NCBI RefSeq assembly: GCF_025466085.1
Contig: NZ_JANLOD010000004.1
Coordinates: 1 to 64,000, forward strand
Reading direction: 5' to 3'
From: Pseudomonas sp. 14P_8.1_Bac3
Lineage (GTDB): Bacteria; Pseudomonadota; Gammaproteobacteria; Pseudomonadales; Pseudomonadaceae
Length of the DNA stretch: 64,000 nucleotides
Shown here piece by piece: positions 18,254 to 27,490 of the stretch; the first letter of the stretch is position 1; each line of letters opens with the position of its first letter. The notes beneath the pieces were generated by a model. That model had not been told where the DNA came from and did not search any database. It saw only the letters and a program-made list of their open reading frames with translations. Made by a program: the position numbers and the translations under genes.

Positions 18254-18275
18254 CACTGTTGATGGCTGAACAGTG
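18254..18275. promoter_or_regulatory. Candidate SfnR enhancer site of sfnB
   Basis: The perfect palindrome CACTGTT-N8-AACAGTG has the core ACTGTT-N8-AACAGT, identical to that upstream of msuE. The distance to the -24 element is 82 bases in both cases, counting from the core. This identity in sequence and spacing is strong support for one shared activator. Confidence 0.68.
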
Positions 18276-18387
18276 GCGCTGCTGCTGGTCGGACACTTGG
18301 TCGCCGGAAAAGGGCTGACCTATAGTTACTCGACCGGAAATCGGCGTAGGACCCCCTTCACTCCCCCCAACAAAAAGGAGACGGATC

Positions 18388-18846
18388 ATGAGCGTCAAAC
18401 CCATTCCCGAGGGCTACCACAGCGTCACTCCGTACCTGGGCATCCAGAAAGCAGCCGAGGCCATCGAGTTCTACAAAAAAGCCTTCGGTGCCACCGAAGT
18501 CATGCGCCTGTCCATGCCCGATGGCGGCATCGGCCACGCCGAACTGCGCATCGGCGATTGCCCGATCATGCTCGGCACGCCGTGCGATCAGGGACCGTTG
18601 CGCAACCCGGACACTGCGCCGTCGGTGGGCCTGCATCTGTACGTGAACGATGTCGACAAATCGTTCAAACAGGCCATTGCGGCGGGCGGCACGGTGGTGT
18701 CCGAGGTCAAGGATCAGTTTTATGGCGACCGCTCAGGGAGTTTGAAGGATCCCTATGGGCATCTGTGGTTCCTGGCGACGCGCAAGGAGGATTTGACCCA
18801 GGCGCAGATTGAGCAGCGGGCCAAAGAGATGTTTCAGCAGGGTTGA
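18388..18846 (+). CDS. VOC family protein (PhnB-like glyoxalase/bleomycin-resistance fold)
   Basis: A 152-residue protein with two beta-alpha-beta-beta-beta units. It starts with VTPYLGIQKAAEAIEFYKKAFGATEVMRL and has the C-terminal YGDRSGSLKDPYGHLWFLATRKEDL, both typical of the PhnB/YesJ-like VOC group. The catalytic role is unknown; family members bind metals or small ligands. A good AAGGAG ribosome site precedes the ATG. The gene stands alone, divergent from sfnB. Confidence 0.82.
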   Translation: MSVKPIPEGYHSVTPYLGIQKAAEAIEFYKKAFGATEVMRLSMPDGGIGHAELRIGDCPIMLGTPCDQGPLRNPDTAPSVGLHLYVNDVDKSFKQAIAAGGTVVSEVKDQFYGDRSGSLKDPYGHLWFLATRKEDLTQAQIEQRAKEMFQQG

Positions 18847-18867
18847 AACATCGGTGCCTGATCAGGC

Positions 18868-18939
18868 CTCTTCGCGAGCAAGCCCGCTCCCACAGGTGGA
18901 ATGCATTTCAATGTGGGAGCGGGCTTGCCCGCGAAGGGG
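18868..18939. repeat. REPIN downstream of the VOC gene
   Basis: The inverted arms CTTCGCGAGCAAGCCCGCTC and GAGCGGGCTTGCCCGCGAAG have a short core between them, the same type as at 15316. Confidence 0.85.
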
Positions 18940-19061
18940 CCATCCGCATCACCACACCCTCCCTCGAACACACTTCATGAACGAGCCCACCACGCTTTGC
19001 ACCTTGCCCTCACCGCCCAACACTTCCAGGATGCAGGCAACTACAACAAGGAGTCATTCCC

Positions 19062-19937
19062 ATGTTTGCCGGATTCCTGAAAGACCAGCGCCACGTCAAC
19101 GGCGTGGACATTGCCTACCGCATCGGCGGCAGCGGGCCGGGTTTGCTGTTGCTGCACGGTCACCCGCAGACCCACGTCATCTGGCACAAAGTCGCCGAGC
19201 AGTTGGCCGAGCATTTCACCGTGGTCGCCGCCGACCTGCGCGGTTATGGCGACAGCGGCAAACCGCCAGCCGACGATCACCACACCCATTATTCCAAACG
19301 CGAAATGGCCAAGGACGGTGTCGAGCTGATGCGGTCTCTGGGCTTCGATCAGTTCTCGGTGCTGGCCCATGACCGCGGCGCGCGCGTGGCCCATCGCCTG
19401 GCGCTGGATCATCCCGACACCGTGCAACGCATGGTGCTGCTGGACATCGCCCCGACGCTGTCGATGTATGCGCAAACCAACGAGGCCTTCGCCCGTGCCT
19501 ACTGGCACTGGTTCTTCCTGATCCGCCCGGCGCCACTGCCGGAAACCCTGATCGAAGCCGACCCCGAAGCCTACCTGCGCAGCGTGATGGGCAGCCGCAG
19601 CGCCGGGTTGAAACCCTTCACCTCGCAAGCGTTCAGCGAATACCTGCGTTGCCTGAAGCTCCCCGGCACGGCGCGCGGCATCTGCGAGGATTACCGCGCC
19701 AGCGCCAGCATCGACCTGGAACATGACCGCGCCGACATCGACGCCGGCCATCAACTGAGTCTGCCGCTGCTGGTGCTGTGGGGCGCCGAAGGCACGGTCG
19801 GACGCTGCTTCGAGCCGCTCAAGGAATGGCAGCGCGTCGCCACCGACGTACGTGGCAAAGCGTTGCCCGCCGGCCATTACATCGCCGAGGAAGCCCCGGA
19901 ACTGTTGCTCGCCGAAGTACTCGGCTTCCTGCGCTGA
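19062..19937 (+). CDS. Alpha/beta hydrolase, haloacetate (fluoroacetate) dehalogenase-like
   Basis: A 291-residue alpha/beta hydrolase whose residues match fluoroacetate dehalogenases. The nucleophile elbow reads AHDRGARVAHR with Asp104 in place of Ser, and Arg105 and Arg108 fit the carboxylate-binding pair. YWHWFFL at 147-153 supplies the His/Trp pair (149-150) that holds the halide. The acid is probably Asp128 and the base His in PAGHYIAEE. It would hydrolyse a C-halogen bond of a haloacetate via an ester intermediate, giving glycolate. Specificity cannot be proved from sequence; an epoxide hydrolase-like role is possible. Confidence 0.8.
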   Translation: MFAGFLKDQRHVNGVDIAYRIGGSGPGLLLLHGHPQTHVIWHKVAEQLAEHFTVVAADLRGYGDSGKPPADDHHTHYSKREMAKDGVELMRSLGFDQFSVLAHDRGARVAHRLALDHPDTVQRMVLLDIAPTLSMYAQTNEAFARAYWHWFFLIRPAPLPETLIEADPEAYLRSVMGSRSAGLKPFTSQAFSEYLRCLKLPGTARGICEDYRASASIDLEHDRADIDAGHQLSLPLLVLWGAEGTVGRCFEPLKEWQRVATDVRGKALPAGHYIAEEAPELLLAEVLGFLR

Positions 19938-20034
19938 CACCCGCAACAGCCTGACCTGAATCCACCTCCCACCGCGGGCTGTCACTGGCCCGCGCGGGAT
20001 CGTCATGCCCAAAAACCGTCTCGAGATAATAAAA

Positions 20035-21339
20035 ATGACAATCAGAAAACTGCTGGGAACCCTCTATGTGCAGGTGCTTATCGCCATCGCCCTGGGCATA
20101 GCGATCGGGCACTACTGGCCGCAGGTCGGCATCGATCTCAAGCCGTTGGGCGACGGTTTCATCAAGCTGATAAAGATGATCATCGGCCCGATCATCTTCT
20201 GCACCGTGGTCTCCGGGATCACCAGCATGCACGACGTGAAACAGGTGGGCCGGGTCGGTGGCAAGGCGTTGCTGTATTTCGAAGTGGTGTCGAGCGTTGC
20301 GCTGTTGATCGGGTTGCTCGCGGCGCATGCGTTGCATCCGGGGGCGGGTTTCAACATTGACGTGAAGACACTGGACTCGACGGCCATCGCCGGCTTTGTC
20401 GGTCAGGCGCAACACGGTGAAGGCGTGACCGGGTTTCTGTTGCATGTGATTCCGAGCACATTTTTCGAGGCGTTTTCCCAAGGTGAAATCCTTCCGGTAC
20501 TGTTCGTTTCAGTGCTGTTCGGTATTGCGCTGGTAATGGTCGGAGAAAAAGGCCGGCCATTGGTAGGCATCATCAATCAGGCCAGCGAAGTGTTTTTCCG
20601 TATCGTCGGCTTCATCAGCCGCGTGGCGCCGATCGGCGCGTTTGGTGCGATTGCGTTCACCATCGGCAAGTACGGCCTCGGCTCGTTGCTGCCGCTGCTG
20701 AAACTGATCGGCACCTTCTACCTGACCGCGTTTATTTTCGTCGCTTGCGTGCTGGGCAGCATCGCTCGTTATGCCGGGTTCAGCATTTTCAAACTGCTGG
20801 CGTACATCAAGGCTGAGTTGTTGATCGTGCTCGGCACCAGTTCTTCGGAATCGGCGCTGCCGCAGTTGATCCAGAAACTGGAAAGCCTCGGCGCATCGAA
20901 AGGCGTTGTGGGGATCGTGGTGCCGACCGGCTACACGTTCAACCTGGATGGCACCAACATCTATATGACCCTCGCCGTGCTGTTCCTGGCCCAGGCGACC
21001 AATATTGACCTGACGCTGGAGCAGCAACTGACCTTGCTGGCCGTGGCGATGCTCACCTCCAAAGGCGCGGGCGCGGGCGCGGTGGTCGGTGCCGGTTTTG
21101 TCGCACTGGCGGCGAGTCTGGCTGTGGTGCCGACCGTGCCCGTGGCGGCGATGGTGTTGATCCTCGGCGTTGACCGTTTCATGGCGGAATGCCGATCCCT
21201 GACCAACATCATCGGCAACGCGGTGGCAGCCCTGGTGGTGGCGGCGTGGGAAGGTGAGCTGGACCGCAGCAAAATGGCGCCGATTGCCCTCAAGCGTGGC
21301 CGACGTGCCCGGGCCGCCGCCAAGCTTTCCGCTGAATAG
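20035..21339 (+). CDS. dctA: C4-dicarboxylate/H+ symporter DctA
   Basis: A 434-residue inner-membrane carrier of the glutamate/dicarboxylate (DAACS) family, importing succinate, fumarate and malate. Conserved stretches include [16 protein letters not shown], the serine-rich re-entrant loop [34 protein letters not shown] and [16 protein letters not shown]. The ATG at 20035 gives the canonical N-terminus; an ATG ten codons earlier adds unlike residues. It is followed by a LysR gene in the same direction. It may be one of several DctA paralogues in the genome. Confidence 0.93.
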   Translation: MTIRKLLGTLYVQVLIAIALGIAIGHYWPQVGIDLKPLGDGFIKLIKMIIGPIIFCTVVSGITSMHDVKQVGRVGGKALLYFEVVSSVALLIGLLAAHALHPGAGFNIDVKTLDSTAIAGFVGQAQHGEGVTGFLLHVIPSTFFEAFSQGEILPVLFVSVLFGIALVMVGEKGRPLVGIINQASEVFFRIVGFISRVAPIGAFGAIAFTIGKYGLGSLLPLLKLIGTFYLTAFIFVACVLGSIARYAGFSIFKLLAYIKAELLIVLGTSSSESALPQLIQKLESLGASKGVVGIVVPTGYTFNLDGTNIYMTLAVLFLAQATNIDLTLEQQLTLLAVAMLTSKGAGAGAVVGAGFVALAASLAVVPTVPVAAMVLILGVDRFMAECRSLTNIIGNAVAALVVAAWEGELDRSKMAPIALKRGRRARAAAKLSAE

Positions 21340-21395
21340 AAAGCCCACACACCGATGCTATGCTGGCGGCTCATGCCGCCAGTGCCCGTTCTGTC

Positions 21396-22310
21396 ATGAC
21401 CACCAAGAAAGACACCGTGCCCCTGCCCGAAGACCTGCGTGTTTTCCTCACCGTCGTGCGCAAAAGCGGTTTCGCCGCGGCCGCCGATGAACTGGGCCTG
21501 TCGCCCGCCTACGTCAGCAAGCGTATCCAGATTCTCGAAACCACCCTCGGCACCCGCCTGCTGCACCGCACCAGTCGGCGCATCGCACTGACCGAAGACG
21601 GCGAGCGCGTGCAACGCTGGGCCTTGCGGATTCTCGATGATTTCCAGCAACTGCACGACGAACTGTCCGACGCTCACGACAGTCCGCGCGGGCGTCTGCA
21701 CCTGTGCAGCAGTTTCGGTTTCGGCCGCCATCATGTGGCGCCGGCCGTGTCGTTGCTGGCCGAGCGTTATCCGGACCTGGAGATTCGTCTCGACCTGTTC
21801 GACCGGGTGGTGGACATCGTCAGCGAAGGTTTCGACCTGGAGATCCGCGTCGGCGACGACATTCCCGGTCAGCACATCGGCCGGCGCCTGGTGAGCAACC
21901 GGCGGGTGCTCTGTGCCGCGCCTGATTACCTGAAACGTCACGGCGTGCCGCAGGCATTAGGCGAACTGGAGCAGCATCATTGCCTGGTGATCAAGGAGCG
22001 CGACAACGCGTTCGGCATCTGGAACCTGGAGCGCGGCGGGGTGCAGGAGAGCGTGCGGGTCAGCGGGCCGTTGTCGTCCAACAACGGCGAGATTGTCTTG
22101 CAGTGGGCGCTGGATGGGCGCGGGGTGGTGCTGCGGTCATTGTGGGATGTGAAGCCGTTGCTGGATCAGGACCGGCTGGTGCAGGTGCTACCCGCGTACA
22201 CCCAGAGCGCCAACGTCTGGGCGGTGTACCCGACGCGGCTGGCGTACTCGGGGAAGTTGCGCGCGTGTGTGGAGTTTTTGCAGGAGCATTTCAAGGGCCT
22301 GTCGGTTTAG
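21396..22310 (+). CDS. LysR family regulator (DmlR/TtdR-like)
   Basis: A 304-residue LTTR: the helix-turn-helix is GFAAAADELGLSPAYVSKRIQILE, followed by LLHRTSRRIALTEDGERV and a substrate domain with DLFDRVVDIVSEGFDLEIRVG. The sequence resembles regulators of malate and tartrate use (DmlR, TtdR). That would fit its place between dctA and a leuCD-type dehydratase pair. It is convergent with leuD, 70 bases apart. The inducer is inferred only. Confidence 0.8.
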   Translation: MTTKKDTVPLPEDLRVFLTVVRKSGFAAAADELGLSPAYVSKRIQILETTLGTRLLHRTSRRIALTEDGERVQRWALRILDDFQQLHDELSDAHDSPRGRLHLCSSFGFGRHHVAPAVSLLAERYPDLEIRLDLFDRVVDIVSEGFDLEIRVGDDIPGQHIGRRLVSNRRVLCAAPDYLKRHGVPQALGELEQHHCLVIKERDNAFGIWNLERGGVQESVRVSGPLSSNNGEIVLQWALDGRGVVLRSLWDVKPLLDQDRLVQVLPAYTQSANVWAVYPTRLAYSGKLRACVEFLQEHFKGLSV

Positions 22311-22380
22311 TCGAGGCCCCGCTCCCACATTTTTTTTGTGTTGTGTCAGTGAAGACCATTGCTCCACAGGCTGGCTGCGT

Positions 22381-22995
22381 TCAGCCGAGCCAAGGGTTGG
22401 CCGTCAGGTGCTCGCGCTCGAACGCCTTGATCTGTTCGCTGCCCTGCAAGGTGCTGCCGATGGCATCGAGGCCGAGCAGCAACGCGGTCTTGCGCAAGGT
22501 ATCGATGTCGAACGGGATGACCTGGCCGTCCTGCAACTGAATCGCCTGCGCCTCCAGGTCCACGCTGATCTGCGAACGGTCAGGCTGACTGACCACTTGC
22601 CCGAGTCGCTGCAACACCGTCTCGTCCAGGGTGATCAGCAGCACGCCGTTGCGCTGACAATTGTCGTAGAAAATCCCGGCAAAACTGCTGCCGATCAGCG
22701 CGCGGATGCCCATCTGCTTCAAGCCCCACACCGCGTGCTCACGGCTGGAACCGCAACCGAAATTCGGCCCGACCACCATGAAACGCGCGCCCTGCCACGC
22801 CGGCTGATTCAACACGAACTCGGGATTGGGCTGCCCGTCCGGCAAGAACCGCAGATCAAAAAACAGTCCGCGATCCAGCCCGGCGCGGTCGATGCCCTTG
22901 AGAAACTGTTTGGGCATGATCACGTCGGTGTCGATGTTGGCCGCCAGCATCGGTGCAGCCTTGCCGCTAACGCGGGTGAACGGTTGCAGGCTCAT
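22381..22995 (-). CDS. leuD: 3-isopropylmalate dehydratase small subunit (LeuD-like)
   Basis: A 204-residue swivel domain of the aconitase superfamily. It has [18 protein letters not shown] near the start and [38 protein letters not shown] in the middle, the substrate-binding loop of LeuD. It overlaps the 3' end of leuC by 4 bases (ATGA). The pair interconverts 2- and 3-isopropylmalate or a related 2-hydroxyacid. leuB does not follow, so this may be a paralogue with another substrate. Confidence 0.88.
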   Translation of the reverse strand: MSLQPFTRVSGKAAPMLAANIDTDVIMPKQFLKGIDRAGLDRGLFFDLRFLPDGQPNPEFVLNQPAWQGARFMVVGPNFGCGSSREHAVWGLKQMGIRALIGSSFAGIFYDNCQRNGVLLITLDETVLQRLGQVVSQPDRSQISVDLEAQAIQLQDGQVIPFDIDTLRKTALLLGLDAIGSTLQGSEQIKAFEREHLTANPWLG

Positions 22996-24413
22996 GGGCG
23001 CTCTCCAAAGTGGCGGATATCGGTGAGGTGGCCGCTGATCGCCGCCGCCGCGACCATCGCCGGGCTCATCAGATGCGTGCGCGCGCCGGCGCCCTGTCGG
23101 CCTTCGAAATTGCGGTTGGTGCTCGAGGCGCAACGGTCGCCCGGGGCCAGCACGTCGTCGTTCATTGCCAGGCACATCGAGCACCCCGACTGCCGCCACT
23201 CGAACCCGGCCTCGATAAAGATCGCCGCCAGGCCTTCGGCTTCGGCCTGATTTCGCACTTCGGTGGAACCCGGCACGATCATCGCCCGCACGTGGTCGGC
23301 GACGCGTCTACCGCGCACCACACTGGCGGCATCGCGCAGGTCTTCGATGCGCGCGTTGGTGCAGGAACCGATGAAGGCATGACTGATGACGATATCGCTC
23401 AACGGCGTGCCGGCTTCCAGGCCCATGTACGTCAGGGCGCGGCGCATGTCCTGGCGCAGGATCAGGTCGCTGACATCCTGCGGGTCCGGCACCCGGGCAC
23501 CGATCGGCGAGGCCTGATCCGGGCTGGTGCCCCAGGTGACCATTGGCTCCAGCGCGCTGGCGTCCAGCGATACTTCGCGGTCGAACTGCGCCTGCGCGTC
23601 GCTGTGCAGGGCGCGCCACTTGGAGACGGCCTGGTCCCACAGCGCGCCCTTCGGAGCACGGGGCTTGTCCTTGAGGTAATCGAAGACTTTTTCGTCCGGC
23701 GCCATGAACGCCCCTCGCGCCCCGGCCTCCACCGCCATGTTGCAGATGGTCATGCGCGCTTCGACGCTGAGCGCATCGATGGTCGAGCCGCGAAACTCGA
23801 TGGCGTAGCCGGTGGCCCCGGACGCGCCGATCTTGCCGATCAGCGCCATGATCACGTCCTTGGAGGTCAGCCCCGGCGCCAGTTCGCCGTCCACCGTCAC
23901 CCGCATGCTTTTCAGGCGTTTGTAGACCAGGGTCTGGGACGCCAGCAGGTGCTCGATTTCAGAGGTGCCGATGCCAAAACCGAACGCACCGAGGGCGCCG
24001 TAGGTGGTGGTGTGGCTGTCGCCCGCGGCAATCACCATGCCCGGCAGGATGAAGCCCTGCTCTGGAGCGATCACGTGTTCGATGCCCTGGCGCTTGTCGA
24101 GAATGTCGAGCAGTTCGATGCCGAAGTCCCGGCAGTTTTCCGCCAGGTACGACACCTGCCGCGCGCCGCCGGCATCCGGCATGGCCGCCACCCGGTTCGG
24201 TGCCGTGGGGTTGACATGATCGACCACCGCCAGCGCCGTCCCAGGGCGCCACACCCCGCGTTTGGCCTCGCGCAAACCGCTGAACGCCTGGGGGCTGGTG
24301 TATTCGTTGATGACCTGGCGATCGATGTACAACAGGACGTGGCCCTGGTCATCGAGACGACACACCGTATGGGAATCGATATGTTTGTCGTAGAGGGTTC
24401 TTGCTGAAGTCAT
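22992..24413 (-). CDS. leuC: 3-isopropylmalate dehydratase large subunit (LeuC-like)
   Basis: A 473-residue [4Fe-4S] hydratase, near the usual LeuC length. The cluster cysteines are seen in [20 protein letters not shown] and in [37 protein letters not shown] and [17 protein letters not shown] are standard LeuC stretches. It is translationally coupled to leuD. In most pseudomonads the leucine operon is leuC-leuD-leuB with a neighbouring LysR; here leuB is missing and dctA with a DmlR-like regulator lies opposite. The true substrate may thus be a branched malate rather than isopropylmalate. Confidence 0.9.
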   Translation of the reverse strand: MTSARTLYDKHIDSHTVCRLDDQGHVLLYIDRQVINEYTSPQAFSGLREAKRGVWRPGTALAVVDHVNPTAPNRVAAMPDAGGARQVSYLAENCRDFGIELLDILDKRQGIEHVIAPEQGFILPGMVIAAGDSHTTTYGALGAFGFGIGTSEIEHLLASQTLVYKRLKSMRVTVDGELAPGLTSKDVIMALIGKIGASGATGYAIEFRGSTIDALSVEARMTICNMAVEAGARGAFMAPDEKVFDYLKDKPRAPKGALWDQAVSKWRALHSDAQAQFDREVSLDASALEPMVTWGTSPDQASPIGARVPDPQDVSDLILRQDMRRALTYMGLEAGTPLSDIVISHAFIGSCTNARIEDLRDAASVVRGRRVADHVRAMIVPGSTEVRNQAEAEGLAAIFIEAGFEWRQSGCSMCLAMNDDVLAPGDRCASSTNRNFEGRQGAGARTHLMSPAMVAAAAISGHLTDIRHFGERP

Positions 24414-24547
24414 GGGGTATTCGCTCAGGCTCGCGGGTTTCAGGCGTCTGCGCTCCATCTTAGGCAGTCGCCCGGCACCATCAATGGCCGGAAAGTGATC
24501 CCTTGGAACATGGTTCGTGTTGGATCAGCGGGGCACACCCATATCCC

Positions 24548-24643
24548 CCTGGGGGAGCGGGCTTGCTCGCGAAAGCAATCTTTCAGTCAATGAGGTGGCA
24601 ACTGACACACCGCCTTCGCGAGCAAGCCCGCTCCCACAGGGAA
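24548..24643. repeat. REPIN upstream of fpvG
   Basis: The inverted arms GGGGAGCGGGCTTGCTCGCG and CGCGAGCAAGCCCGCTCCC flank a core containing CAGTCAATG and ACTGACAC. The core resembles that of the REPIN inside fpvD, so both are copies of one family. Confidence 0.85.
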
Positions 24644-24712
24644 TGGCGTGGGCTGGAACAGGAAACATTTACTTTCATATCCCGGTTCGGGATTTCGCAT
24701 GCTCATTCGTCC

Positions 24713-24736
24713 TATATAGATGCAGTCGGTTCGCGT
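24713..24736 (+). promoter_or_regulatory. Possible PvdS iron-starvation box of fpvG
   Basis: TATAT-N16-CGT differs by one base from the IS-box consensus TAAAT-N16-CGT. It lies 85 bases before the fpvG ATG. It is a weaker match than the boxes of mbtH, pvdH and the pvdY-type gene. Confidence 0.42.
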
Positions 24737-24821
24737 AGGCAAAAGCCACGGCCGGCCTTTCATGGACCCCACGCTGGGAAGCCCGCAGCCAAGGCCCTCT
24801 CATCGATACAAGACTCTCATC

Positions 24822-26024
24822 ATGTCTAAGAAATCCCGCTCAAAACTCTGGTTTCTGGTGCATAGCTGGCTGGCCCTGCCGATCTGGTTTTTCGTGCTGA
24901 TCGTCTGTGTCACCGGCACGCTGGCGGTGATCAGCCAGGAAATCGTCTGGCTGGCCAACCCGCAGATGCGCGCCAGCCAGCCCGCCGACGATGCGCCGCT
25001 GCTCAGCTACGACCAGATCATCGCCGAGATGAAGAAAGCCGAGCCGAATACCCTGGTGGAGTCCATCAGCCGGCCCGATGAGTCGCATTTCGCCCTTGAT
25101 GTGAGCGTCACCTACCCCGACGGTCGCACCTCCACGGTGTACGTCAATCCGTACAGCGGGGTGATCCAGGGCACAGCGCCGCAGTTCAACTTCCAGGCGT
25201 TTACCCGCGCGCTGCACGGCTGGTGGCTGGTGCCCTTCACCAACGGCTACAGCTGGGGCTGGTACCTGGTGTCGTTCCTCAGCCTGCCGATGCTGGCGTC
25301 GCTGATCACCGGGCTGGTGGTTTATAAGCGCTTCTGGAAAGGCTTCCTGAAACCGACCCTGCGCCTGCGTCACGGCGCGCGGATTTTCTGGGGCGACTTC
25401 CATCGGCTCAGCGGCATCTGGTCGATCTGGTTTATCGCGGTGATTTCCGTCACCAGCACCTGGTTCCTGCTGGAAGCGTTCCTGTTCGATAACCAGATTT
25501 CGATTTCCACCGCGCCGATTGCCCCGGTGGTGGCGCGTGAAAGCGTGCCGCTCACCGCAGATGGCTCGCCGGCGCCGATGATCAGCCTGGAAGCAGCGAT
25601 CAATCAAGTGAAGCAGCGCATCCCCGGCCTCGACGACAGCTTCGTCAGCTTGCCCGCCAATGCCTACAGCTACCTCTCGGTCGGCGGCCGCAGCTGGTAT
25701 CCGCTGATTTTCCAGACAGCCGAAATCAACCCGTACACCGGCGACGTTGCCGTCACGCGCCTGCTGTCGGACCGCTCGGGCCTGGAGCTGGTGACCGAAT
25801 CGATGCGCCCGCTGCACACCGGTGATTTCGGCGGGCTCTGGATCAAGCTGATCTGGTTCTTCTTCGGCCTGCTCCTGAGCATGATGGTCCTCAGCGGCCT
25901 GCTGATCTGGACCAAGCGCACCGCGCTGGCCACGGCCAACGCCCTCAAGCGCAGCAACAAGCGCCCGCACACGGCCGACGCGGCTCAAGTCACCCAACAC
26001 GGCACCACGGAGGTCAGCCAATGA
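24822..26024 (+). CDS. fpvG: Inner-membrane ferripyoverdine reductase FpvG (PepSY-TM)
   Basis: A 400-residue inner-membrane protein with a first membrane helix at about 9-35 (LWFLVHSWLALPIWFF), a periplasmic PepSY segment, further helices near 145-165 and 190-210, and a last one near 345-370. Conserved His residues in membrane helices (HSW, RALHGWW, DFHRLSG) could hold haem. In P. aeruginosa FpvG reduces ferric iron bound to pyoverdine in the periplasm so that it is released. It opens an eight-gene tightly overlapping operon, fpvGHJKCDEF, in the same order as in P. aeruginosa. The name rests on this order plus domain type. Confidence 0.87.
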   Translation: MSKKSRSKLWFLVHSWLALPIWFFVLIVCVTGTLAVISQEIVWLANPQMRASQPADDAPLLSYDQIIAEMKKAEPNTLVESISRPDESHFALDVSVTYPDGRTSTVYVNPYSGVIQGTAPQFNFQAFTRALHGWWLVPFTNGYSWGWYLVSFLSLPMLASLITGLVVYKRFWKGFLKPTLRLRHGARIFWGDFHRLSGIWSIWFIAVISVTSTWFLLEAFLFDNQISISTAPIAPVVARESVPLTADGSPAPMISLEAAINQVKQRIPGLDDSFVSLPANAYSYLSVGGRSWYPLIFQTAEINPYTGDVAVTRLLSDRSGLELVTESMRPLHTGDFGGLWIKLIWFFFGLLLSMMVLSGLLIWTKRTALATANALKRSNKRPHTADAAQVTQHGTTEVSQ

Positions 26025-26560
26025 GCCTGTTCGCCGCTGAAAAACCGGGCTCGGGGTTGAGCCGCTTCTGGCACAAATGGCGCTTCCACATCAACGTTCT
26101 GCTGTTGCTGGTGCCGTTGGGTTTCATGCCCAAGTACTTTTCCGAAGCCGCGCTGTTTCGCGGGGATACCGGTCTCGGTGAGCGGGAAGTCGGCGAAGTG
26201 CAGGTCGGGCCATGGAGCCTGCGCCTGGCCGAATTGCGCAACGAAGCACCACGGCCCGATGCTGCCGGCCCCATGAAAATGTTCAATGCCGCGCTCTGCG
26301 ACGCCTGCCGCGATCAGGTCAAGGCCACTTACCTGCGCATCGGCAAGCCGCGCAGCTTGCGCGCCGCCGGGGTGATTTTCTTTGGCACGCCGTACCGCAT
26401 GGGCGCCCTGTTGCCTGTCCCGGAAAAAACCAAGGCTGACGCCGAGCTGTGGATAACCATGGAAGGCTGGGACGGCGCCATGCATCAAGCCTCCATCCCG
26501 CTGAGCCAGGCGTCCCCGGCCACCATTGCATGGCTGAACCAACAAGGAGGCAAACCATGA
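26021..26560 (+). CDS. fpvH: FpvH-like inner-membrane protein of ferripyoverdine processing
   Basis: A 179-residue protein with one N-terminal membrane helix (INVLLLLVPLGFMPKYF, about residues 25-42) and a larger periplasmic part containing a CDACRDQ pair of cysteines that could bind metal or form a disulfide. It overlaps fpvG by 4 bases (ATGA). By position it corresponds to FpvH, needed with FpvG, J and K for efficient iron release. No enzymatic motif is visible. Confidence 0.78.
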   Translation: MSLFAAEKPGSGLSRFWHKWRFHINVLLLLVPLGFMPKYFSEAALFRGDTGLGEREVGEVQVGPWSLRLAELRNEAPRPDAAGPMKMFNAALCDACRDQVKATYLRIGKPRSLRAAGVIFFGTPYRMGALLPVPEKTKADAELWITMEGWDGAMHQASIPLSQASPATIAWLNQQGGKP

Positions 26561-26886
26561 TCAACGCATTTCGCCCTCTCCACGCGGTCGTGCTGGTGCT
26601 GTGCGCCGGCTTCAGCGCCAGCGCCCTGGCCCACAACCCGATGTGCGAGTGCAAGGCCATCGACGCCGAGCAGATCCAGTGCACCGGTGGTTTCTCCGAC
26701 GGCAGCGGCGCGCCGGGCGTGACCCTGGACGTGATCGGCTATGACGAAACCATCCTGGTGCCTGGCAAGCTCGGCGCCGATTCAAAATTGACCTTCAAGA
26801 AACCCGGTGCCGAGTTCTACGTGCTGTTCGACGCCGGTCCGGGCCACGTGGTCGAGATCGATCAAGCGGACATCGAAGCGCCATGA
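26557..26886 (+). CDS. fpvJ: FpvJ-like small periplasmic protein
   Basis: A 109-residue protein with an N-terminal signal peptide ending ASALAH and a mature beta-rich domain that begins HNPMCECKAIDAEQIQC, with three cysteines. The start ATG at 26557 overlaps the end of fpvH by 4 bases, and AAGGAGG lies upstream. Position third in the operon and size fit FpvJ. Biochemical role is known only as part of the FpvGHJK assembly. Confidence 0.77.
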   Translation: MINAFRPLHAVVLVLCAGFSASALAHNPMCECKAIDAEQIQCTGGFSDGSGAPGVTLDVIGYDETILVPGKLGADSKLTFKKPGAEFYVLFDAGPGHVVEIDQADIEAP

Positions 26887-27455
26887 GTATGCCCACCACC
26901 CACGTCGTCCGCCCTGCCGGTGCCGGCCATGAAACCCTGTATGTGCTGCTGTTGTGCCTGATGATCCTGGCGGTCGCCGGCTCGGTGGTCGCCTGGCGCC
27001 ACGAATCCCGGGAAACCAGCAGCGTCAACAGCCATCAACTGGATGCCCGTCGCGACCTCAGCGCCGCCGAGCAAGGCCTCTACGCCGACCTGCGGGTGAC
27101 GCTGGACGAGATTCACCTGCTGCGCCAGGAACAGCAAACCCTGCCGACGCCCGAAGCCCTCGCCGACGAAGGTTTCGCGCCGTTCGCCCAGGATGCCAGT
27201 TCCATCAGCCGTGGCGCGCATGCCTGGCAATTGCTGGATGCCATGGCCTACTTCGGCCAGAGCCAGGCGCCGAGCGTGGCCGGTTCGTTCCTGATGCGCC
27301 TGACCGCTGACGACCACGCGCCTGACGTCTGGCTCAACCGTGCCGCGGGTCTCAAAGCCCCCGCCGACCTCACGGACGCCGCGCTGGAAAGCGCCGGCTG
27401 GCAGCAGATCGTCGCGCAATTCGACGCCGGTGTAACCCGCCAGCATCGGCACTGA
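26883..27455 (+). CDS. fpvK: FpvK-like inner-membrane protein
   Basis: A 190-residue protein with one membrane helix at about residues 19-38 (TLYVLLLCLMILAVAGSVV) and a periplasmic, helix-rich C-terminal part. It overlaps fpvJ by 4 bases. It is fourth in fpvGHJKCDEF and corresponds to FpvK. The C-terminus is His-rich (RQHRH). No catalytic motif is visible. Confidence 0.76.
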   Translation: MSMPTTHVVRPAGAGHETLYVLLLCLMILAVAGSVVAWRHESRETSSVNSHQLDARRDLSAAEQGLYADLRVTLDEIHLLRQEQQTLPTPEALADEGFAPFAQDASSISRGAHAWQLLDAMAYFGQSQAPSVAGSFLMRLTADDHAPDVWLNRAAGLKAPADLTDAALESAGWQQIVAQFDAGVTRQHRH

Positions 27456-27490
27456 ACCCTCGCCTTCACCCGAGAGAAGACCGCTTTCCC

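Larger units (their letters stand above)
24414..24821. other. Intergenic region between leuC and fpvG
   Basis: About 400 bases without a gene. It holds a REPIN at 24548-24643 and a near-consensus PvdS box at 24713-24736. I see no Fur box. Confidence 0.6.

Noticed and set aside
22318..22340. A half REP with a run of T after the LysR gene
   Set aside because: The T run follows a CCGCTCCCACA half-arm, but the partner arm is absent, so no stem can be drawn for a terminator.
24414..24821. A Fur box before fpvG
   Set aside because: No stretch resembling GATAATGATAATCATTATC was seen, so control by Fur would have to be indirect through PvdS.
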